The notes under the pieces are model-generated. The model did not search any database, was not told the origin of the DNA, and saw only the letters and a program-made list of their open reading frames with translations. A program made the position numbers and the translations under genes. This document shows positions 58,480 through 64,000 of a stretch of 64,000 nucleotides of DNA, piece by piece. This DNA is from Faecalibacterium prausnitzii (GTDB lineage Bacteria > Bacillota > Clostridia > Oscillospirales > Ruminococcaceae). Within the stretch, counting starts at the first letter, position 1; every line of letters starts with the position of its first letter. The DNA lies in NCBI GenBank assembly GCA_004558805.1, contig SFDE01000006.1, positions 1-64,000 on the forward strand, read 5' to 3'.

Positions 58480-59319
58480 ATGGAACTTTTCAAAAAGATC
58501 AACAATAACGTCGCACTTGCGCGGGATGCCAAGGGGCGGGAGATGGTGGTGTTTGGCAAGGGCATCGGCTTTCCTGCCATGCCCTATGAGCTTACCGACC
58601 TGTCTCTGGTCCAGCGCAGCTTTTACGATGTGAATGAAAAGTACTTTGACCTGCTGCGGGATGTGCCGGAAGCCGTCTTTCTGGCGGCGGACGACATTGC
58701 CGATACCGCCCGGGAGGAGCTGGGGTGCAGCCTGAACACCAACCTGACCTATGCGCTGGCGGACCATTTGAATTTTGCCATTCAGTGCAGTCGTGAGGGC
58801 ATGAGTGTCCGCACCCCCCTTGCTTACGATATCCGACACCTCTATCCGCAGGAATACGCCATTGCCAAAGAGGGGCTGCACCAGCTGTGCAGCACGCTGG
58901 AGGTGGACCTGCCGGAAAGCGAGGCGGTAAGCATTGCCATGCATATCATCACGGCGGAAAATGAGGTGGGGGATATGCACTCCACCATCCTGACCGCCAA
59001 GGTCATCTCGGAGATCTCCGCCCTTGTGGAGGAGAGCCTTTCGGTGAAGCTGGATAAGGACAGCTTCAGCTTTTCCCGCTTTGCCATGCACCTGCGCTAC
59101 CTTGTGCAGCGGATGATGCAGGGCAAGCCCCTGAACTCCGACAGTGCCATGGATGTCATGTTCACCACCATGCGCCGGGAGTATCCCGATACCTACACCT
59201 GTGTACAGCAGATCGACCGTTTTTTGCGGGACACCTACGGCTGGACCTGCAGCCGGGAAGAGCAGCTGTACCTGATCATGCATATCCACCGTGTCTGCGT
59301 GGAGCGCAGCACAACCTAA
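58480..59319 (+). CDS. BglG/LicT-family transcription antiterminator
   Basis: 279 residues. The N-terminal CAT RNA-binding domain (MELFKKINNNVALARD...VVFGKGIGF) is followed by PRD1 (about 65-170, LADHLNFAIQ...YPQEYAIA) and PRD2 (about 175-275, SVAMHI / RFAMHLRYLVQR...LIMHIHRV), with conserved His for PTS phosphorylation. Binds RAT hairpins and prevents termination when the sugar is present. RAT-like sites precede both this gene and the PTS gene downstream. Confidence 0.95.
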   Translation: MELFKKINNNVALARDAKGREMVVFGKGIGFPAMPYELTDLSLVQRSFYDVNEKYFDLLRDVPEAVFLAADDIADTAREELGCSLNTNLTYALADHLNFAIQCSREGMSVRTPLAYDIRHLYPQEYAIAKEGLHQLCSTLEVDLPESEAVSIAMHIITAENEVGDMHSTILTAKVISEISALVEESLSVKLDKDSFSFSRFAMHLRYLVQRMMQGKPLNSDSAMDVMFTTMRREYPDTYTCVQQIDRFLRDTYGWTCSREEQLYLIMHIHRVCVERSTT

Positions 59320-59342
59320 AATCAAATACCTTTGATCTATTC

Positions 59343-59468
59343 AGGATCGTTACCCGCACTCAGCTTGCGGGGCGTCACCCGGATCATCGAGCACAAAGCG
59401 GCGCTGCCCTGCAGGCAGAGCCGGAGCAGCATTGCTGTGCCCGCTGGTTTTGGGTGACTTTTGTTTTT
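59343..59468 (+). promoter_or_regulatory. RAT site and competing terminator before PTS gene
   Basis: RAT-like element GGATCGTTACCCGC...GCGGGGCG (59344-59374) is followed by GTCACCC (59374-59380), which pairs with GGGTGAC (59452-59458) just before TTTTGTTTTT. The antiterminator and the base of the terminator meet at the GTCACCC arm, so only one can form fully. The 70-nt loop contains a CTGCC/GGCAG hairpin. Confidence 0.7.
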
Positions 59469-59556
59469 GGTATATCCGCCCCCGGCGCGCGAGGGTGGCG
59501 TGTATATAAAGTCGTAAGATCATTCTATGTCGGTTCCGAAAGGAGAGTTTGCGTCT

Positions 59557-61263
59557 ATGCAGGAAGACAAAAGACAACAGGACCTGTTGACTCCGGTCTA
59601 TCCGTTGGTGGGCGGGCAGGCGAACATTGCCTCCACTGCACGCCGGGGCAGCAGGATCTCCATGACCCTCAAGGACGAGAGCCTTGCCGACCCGGAGCAG
59701 CTGGCGGCACTGCCCTTTATTGCGGCAGTCAGTCTGCAGAATGGCAGGCTGCGTTTTGAGTTGACGGAACAGGCATTTGAAAAAAGCAAGAAGGAGAATC
59801 AACTTATGGCAAGTAAATACGATGGTCTTGCACGCATCATCATCCAGAATGTGGGCGGCAAGAGCAATATCATCTCGGTGGCACATTGCATCACCCGCCT
59901 GCGCTTCAAGCTGAAGGACGAGAGTAAGGCTAACAAGGAAGTCCTGGAGTCCACCGATGGTGTCATCAAGGTCATGCAGGCAGGCGGTCAGTATCAGGTG
60001 GTCATCGGCAATCAGGTCAATGACGTGTATGACGCCGTGCTGGAGGTCGGTCATCTCGCTGCAGCAGGCGCTGTGGATGAAGAGGGCAACGCAGTGGAAG
60101 AGACTGCCGGTGGCAGCAAGAAGAGCCCCATCTCCCTGCTCATCGACGTTATTTCCGGCACCCTGCAGCCTACGCTGGGAGTTCTGGCGGCAACCGGTAT
60201 CATCAAGGGTCTGCTGGCACTCTTCGACTTCATCGGGCTGATCCCCGCTGCTTCCGGCACCTATCAGGTGTGGTACGCAGTGGCAGACGGCTTCTTCTAC
60301 TTCCTGCCCATCATTCTGGGCTACACTGCCGCCAAAAAGTTCAAACTCAACGAATTCATTGGCATGGCGATCGGCATTGCTCTGTGCTACCCTGCTATGG
60401 TCAACAGCACCGCAGGTACGGTGTTGGGCACCGTGTTCACCGGCACGGCGTTTGAGATGAGCTACTACCTCACCTTCTTCGGCATCCCGGTGATCATGCC
60501 CGCTTCCGGCTACACCAGCTCGGTGGTACCCATCATTCTGGCAGTTGCCATTGCGGCTCCCCTTGAGCGCTGGCTCAAGAAGGTGGTCCCCGATGTCATC
60601 AAGCTCTTTGTGGTCCCCTTTGGTACCATTATTGTCATGGTGCCTCTGACTTACCTGGTCATTGGTCCCATCGCAAGCATCCTGTGCAGCGTCCTGTCCC
60701 TGATCTTCAATGCCATCTACGGTATCCCCGTGGTGGGCGGCATCATCGGCGGCGTCCTCATCGGTGCTTTCTGGCAGGTGCTGGTGATCTTCGGTCTCCA
60801 CTGGGGTCTGGTGCCTCTTGCCATGATCAACTTCGGTCTGCTGGGTTATGACTTTATCCTCAGCCCCTACTTCTGCGTCTCCTTTGCACAGACTTTCGTA
60901 GTTCTCGCCATCATCTTGAAAACTAAGGATGAAAAGCTCAAAAAGATCGCCATCCCCGCCTTCATCTCCGGCATCTTCGGCGTCACTGAGCCGGCGATCT
61001 ACGGCGTCACCCTGCCCAAGAAGACCCCCTTCATCTACTCCTGCATCGCCGGTGCTATTGGCGGCGCCTTCACCGGTCTCATGGGCACCCGCAGCTACTC
61101 CGCCGGCGGTCTGGGACTGTTTGGTCTGCCCAGCTTTATCGACAACACCGGTGTTATGGGGGTGACCAATATGATCTACATCATCATTGCCATCCTCATC
61201 GCTTCCGTGGCTGGCTTTGCCATGACCTACGTGCTGTACAAGGACGAGCCGGCAAAGAAGTAA
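59557..61263 (+). CDS. Beta-glucoside PTS permease EIIBC with extra N-terminal EIIB-like domain
   Basis: 568 residues from the ATG at 59557 (AAAGGAG upstream). From residue about 84 it is a standard EIIB (MASKYDGLARIII...VAHCITRLRFKLKDESKA, phospho-Cys in CITRLR) followed by a ten-helix EIIC (FGVTEPAIYGVTLP motif). No EIIA domain. The first 80 residues repeat the EIIB pattern (PLVGGQANIASTARRGSRISMTLKDESLADPEQLAALP) but with the Cys replaced, so they cannot be phosphorylated there. A second ribosome site AAGGAG lies before an internal ATG at 59806, giving a normal 485-residue EIIBC. Imports and phosphorylates a beta-glucoside-type sugar. Confidence 0.9.
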   Translation: MQEDKRQQDLLTPVYPLVGGQANIASTARRGSRISMTLKDESLADPEQLAALPFIAAVSLQNGRLRFELTEQAFEKSKKENQLMASKYDGLARIIIQNVGGKSNIISVAHCITRLRFKLKDESKANKEVLESTDGVIKVMQAGGQYQVVIGNQVNDVYDAVLEVGHLAAAGAVDEEGNAVEETAGGSKKSPISLLIDVISGTLQPTLGVLAATGIIKGLLALFDFIGLIPAASGTYQVWYAVADGFFYFLPIILGYTAAKKFKLNEFIGMAIGIALCYPAMVNSTAGTVLGTVFTGTAFEMSYYLTFFGIPVIMPASGYTSSVVPIILAVAIAAPLERWLKKVVPDVIKLFVVPFGTIIVMVPLTYLVIGPIASILCSVLSLIFNAIYGIPVVGGIIGGVLIGAFWQVLVIFGLHWGLVPLAMINFGLLGYDFILSPYFCVSFAQTFVVLAIILKTKDEKLKKIAIPAFISGIFGVTEPAIYGVTLPKKTPFIYSCIAGAIGGAFTGLMGTRSYSAGGLGLFGLPSFIDNTGVMGVTNMIYIIIAILIASVAGFAMTYVLYKDEPAKK

Positions 61264-61386
61264 GAAGGAAAGTATCTCAAAAGCCAGAAGAAAGTTCAGA
61301 CACCTGCAAAAAAGACCGGCAGACCGTGGCTGGTCAAAGAAGGTAAGAATTTACAACAGAAGGTAAATGCAGAAAGGAGAAACATC

Positions 61387-63123
61387 ATGAGCACTCGTAA
61401 CGTTTACATCAGCCGCCGCAATTTTATGAAAGCAGGAGCCGTTGCAGCAGCAATTGCCACTCTCAGCGTTCCCGCAATGGCAGCCTCCGCAGAAGAGGAA
61501 AACTGCCTGGGCGCAAAGATCACCACCCGCCGCTCCACCCAGTACGGACCGGTCGTGGGTCTGGATCAGGGCGAAAGCCTTGTGTGGTATGGCATCCCCT
61601 ATGGTGCAGCCCCGGTGGGAGAGCTGCGCTGGCAGCCGCCGCAGGACCCTGCCGCATGGACAGAGGCAAAAGACTGCACTGCTCCCAGTGAGGTCGCCTA
61701 CCAGTATGGTTCCGGTGCCATCGGCACTGAGGACTGCCTGAAGCTGGATGTCTACACCACCCCCAACGCTCACAAGCTGCCGGTGCTGGTGTTCATTCAC
61801 GGCGGCAACAACCAGACCGGTAACACCAAGGAGATCCTTGGCAGCGAGCTGGTAGTCCGGGACAACTGCGTTTTTGTCACGCTGGATTACCGGCTGGGTC
61901 TGTTCGGTTTCAATTGCCTGCCTGCCCTCTGCCGGGGCAGCGATGACACCGGCAACTTTACCCTGCTGGATATTGCCAAGGCACTGGACTGGGTCAAGGA
62001 CAACATTGCGCAGTTTGGCGGCGATGCAGATAACATCACCATCTCCGGTTTCTCTGCCGGCGGTCGTGATGTAATGGCAATGCTGACCAGCCCCCTGTTT
62101 GCCGGACGCTTCCAGAAGGCGATCGCCTTCTCCGGCGGCATGACCATCGCAGACGAGGCGGCAAGCGTGAGCCAGATCGCATGGGCAATTGCGCCGCTGG
62201 CGGTAGAGGACGGTCTGTTTGCGGATGTGGCGGCTGCCAGGGCGTGGCTCATGACCGATGGCGAGGATGTGCGGGATTGGCTGTACAGTCTGGACTCCGC
62301 CCGTCTGTGCCCGCTGATGAGCAATGCGGGCATCCGCATGAGCGTCTTCCCCCATCTGTACGGTGACGGTGTGGTACTGCCCAAAGAGGGCTTTGCCACT
62401 ACCCAGTACAACAATGTGCCCCTGCTGATGCTGACCGGCAGCACCGAGTTCAGCATGTTTGCGGCGTGGGACGCATACTTTGGCAGTGCGGAGATGAAGG
62501 CGTATCCGGCGGCAGAGACTGATGCTGCAAAGAACTTTGCAGTCAAGTACGGCTCCGATATGTACCGCATCTTCAATGCGGAGTGCAGCGCCGAGACCAT
62601 GTACGACCACTATGGTGCGGACATCTATCTGTGCCAGATCGACTACGGCGATCCCGCTGCACTGAGCCAGATCCCTATGTTGGGCGCATTCCACGGCATC
62701 TTTGTGCCGATGCTGTCTACAGTGAACAACTACGCAGCGATGGTGGATTTCAGCGGCGAAGGCTATCAGGAGATGGCAACACTGTTCAACCGCTATCTCA
62801 AGAATTTCCTCACCACCGGCGACCCCAACGGCAACCTGTTTACCGACATCCGGGGATTGTTTTCCGGCGACAGCACCCTGCCTAAGTGGCAGAACTGGAC
62901 CCCGGACAACAAGGTCAGCATGGTGATGGATGCTTCTGCAACGGATGCACAGATCGGCTGCAAGGATGTCTCCACTACCTATGAGGAGATCATGGACCGC
63001 ATGGACGCAGACACCACGGTTTCGGCAGAGCTGAAGCAGAAGATGATCCGCAATGTCATGAACGGTCGCTGGTTTAGTGCTGCACTGGATGCACGTTACG
63101 GCAACCCCAGTCTCTGGAAGTAA
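61387..63123 (+). CDS. Type-B carboxylesterase, Tat-exported
   Basis: 578 residues. Twin-arginine signal SRRNFMKAGAVAAAIATLSVPAMA at the N-terminus. The alpha/beta-hydrolase fold has the oxyanion HGGNN, the edxCLxLdVY signature (TEDCLKLDVY) and the nucleophile Ser in ISGFSAGG; the usual Glu before Ser is Phe here. Catalytic acid and His lie further on. Possibly deacylates esterified glycosides outside the cell; the PTS gene 123 bp upstream suggests a joint sugar-acquisition role, an inference. Confidence 0.9.
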   Translation: MSTRNVYISRRNFMKAGAVAAAIATLSVPAMAASAEEENCLGAKITTRRSTQYGPVVGLDQGESLVWYGIPYGAAPVGELRWQPPQDPAAWTEAKDCTAPSEVAYQYGSGAIGTEDCLKLDVYTTPNAHKLPVLVFIHGGNNQTGNTKEILGSELVVRDNCVFVTLDYRLGLFGFNCLPALCRGSDDTGNFTLLDIAKALDWVKDNIAQFGGDADNITISGFSAGGRDVMAMLTSPLFAGRFQKAIAFSGGMTIADEAASVSQIAWAIAPLAVEDGLFADVAAARAWLMTDGEDVRDWLYSLDSARLCPLMSNAGIRMSVFPHLYGDGVVLPKEGFATTQYNNVPLLMLTGSTEFSMFAAWDAYFGSAEMKAYPAAETDAAKNFAVKYGSDMYRIFNAECSAETMYDHYGADIYLCQIDYGDPAALSQIPMLGAFHGIFVPMLSTVNNYAAMVDFSGEGYQEMATLFNRYLKNFLTTGDPNGNLFTDIRGLFSGDSTLPKWQNWTPDNKVSMVMDASATDAQIGCKDVSTTYEEIMDRMDADTTVSAELKQKMIRNVMNGRWFSAALDARYGNPSLWK

Positions 63124-63141
63124 ACAAGTTCCCTAAAACTT

Positions 63142-63178
63142 CAAAGGACCGGCACCCGAAAGGATGCCGGTCCTTTTT
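63142..63178. terminator. Terminator between esterase and LysR genes
   Basis: AAAGGACCGGCA and TGCCGGTCCTTT stem followed by T5; convergent genes. Confidence 0.88.
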
Positions 63179-63191
63179 GCGCCCCGGAGGT

Positions 63192-64000
63192 TCAGCCGTT
63201 TTTGGCAGTCAGCATCTGCTGGAATTTCCGGGCGGCGGTGTTCAGAGGGCGGTGGTGGTCGTAGACCAGACAGATGGAGCGGGAGGGGATGATCTCCTGC
63301 AGGTGGAGCTGCACGACCTCTCCCCGCTGCAGGGCATCCTGCACCATGGGCTGGGGCAGAAAGGCAATGCCCAGCTCGCTTTTTACAAGGGTCAGCATCT
63401 GGTCGGTGGTTGCTGCCTCGGTGTCCGGCTTCAGCACCGCATCGTGGTCCAGAAAAAACTTCCGGTAAAAGCTGCGGGTCATGCTCTCGTCGCTGAGAGA
63501 GATAAGGGGATAATTGCTCAGCTCCCGGAGGGAGAGGTTCTGGCTTGCCAGTGCGGTGAAGGTCCTGCCCCCCACCAGCACCTCGTAAAAGGTGCGCAGT
63601 TTCACCAGTTTCAGCCCCGGTTCCACCTCTGCGGGGGTGGAGACGATGGCAAAGTCAACCTCGCCGTTTTTTACCGCCTGCACCGCTTGGGGAGTGGAAT
63701 GGTTGGAAAGGCGCAGACGGATGCCCGGGTACTCCCGGTGAAAGGCACGGAGCTTTTCCGAAAGATAGATGTTCAGCGCTGTCTCGGTGGCGCTGATGCT
63801 GATGGAACCGTGCTCCAAGGTGGCGCTGGCACTGAGTTCTTCCTCGGCGTCCTGGATCTGCACTGCCGCCGAGGCGATGCGGGAGTACAGCAGCTGCCCC
63901 TCCGGCGTCAGGGTCACTCCCCGGTTGGAGCGGATGAACAGCACGCAGTTCAGCTGACTTTCCAGCCGGTTCATGGCGTGGGTGATGTTGGGCTGGTTAT
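63192..64000 (-). CDS. LysR-family transcriptional regulator (5' end outside window)
   Basis: About 269 residues visible. The end of the helix-turn-helix (NQPNITHAMNRLESQLNCVLFIRSNRGVTLTPEG) is at the window edge, followed by the periplasmic-binding-like effector domain (GSISISATETALNIYLSEKLRAF...). The first 20-25 residues lie beyond position 64000. Target genes unknown; the divergent neighbour is not in the window. Confidence 0.93.
   Translation of the reverse strand, partial: NQPNITHAMNRLESQLNCVLFIRSNRGVTLTPEGQLLYSRIASAAVQIQDAEEELSASATLEHGSISISATETALNIYLSEKLRAFHREYPGIRLRLSNHSTPQAVQAVKNGEVDFAIVSTPAEVEPGLKLVKLRTFYEVLVGGRTFTALASQNLSLRELSNYPLISLSDESMTRSFYRKFFLDHDAVLKPDTEAATTDQMLTLVKSELGIAFLPQPMVQDALQRGEVVQLHLQEIIPSRSICLVYDHHRPLNTAARKFQQMLTAKNG

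Overview
The window looks like a Gram-positive gut anaerobe of the Oscillospiraceae, most likely Faecalibacterium or a close relative. This is an inference from the GC-rich coding sequence, the AGGAGG ribosome sites, the T-box leaders on ilv and leu operons, the OAH-sulfhydrylase, TelA and LemA style gene content, and the GGGGGAAG-type intergenic palindromes. I could not run a database search.

Left part (1-21110): a nested mobile region. A tRNA-Lys(CTT) at the left edge is followed by element E1, a decayed integrative mobilizable element. Its integrase is broken, its replication ATPase is truncated, its relaxase is missing and its zinc-ribbon gene is frameshifted. A NERD-domain gene and a small orphan gene lie to its right. 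Element E2 (about 6469-21110) is intact: Tn916-type integrase, excisionase, VapE-like ATPase, MobV-like relaxase and zinc-ribbon protein. It is bounded by a perfect 30-bp direct repeat of the 3' end of lysS, with TGGCGTA arm-type repeats inside both ends. Inside the same boundaries sit a carbohydrate ABC importer, a LacI-family repressor, a GH42 beta-galactosidase and a DUF6061 gene. E2 therefore appears to be a mobile galactoside-utilisation island.

E1 and E2 share the replication module, the promoter and, most strikingly, dense arrays of short hairpins (about 3138-3801, 11085-11710 and 12082-12561). Stem sequences differ from hairpin to hairpin. Loops are mostly AT-rich and CAAAATG/CATTTTG-like, and GTTAC motifs sit between units. 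Related copies show compensatory stem changes. I could not match this to a known element, and it is the main candidate for an undescribed system.

Middle part (21081-32100): housekeeping genes. These are lysS and greA, a putative metal transporter with a palindromic operator, a HAD phosphatase, an XpaC-TelA-LemA-TPM membrane-stress operon, ilvA, ridA and a DUF815 ATPase.

Branched-chain amino-acid region (32200-48350): ilvBN-ilvC-ilvD under a T-box whose specifier reads as ATC (Ile), and leuA-leuC-leuD-leuB under a T-box whose specifier reads as CTG (Leu). ilvC carries an internal deletion with a frameshift. Between the two operons lie rodA/ftsW, a secreted caspase-like protein, tsaE-tsaB, rpiB and upp.

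Right part (48400-64000): a small secreted protein, ftsH, a stand-alone GT51 transglycosylase, a MacB/FtsX-type exporter, O-acetylhomoserine sulfhydrylase preceded by a Cys-rich leader peptide and terminator, a LicT-type antiterminator with its beta-glucoside PTS permease, a Tat-exported type-B carboxylesterase, and a LysR regulator cut by the window end.
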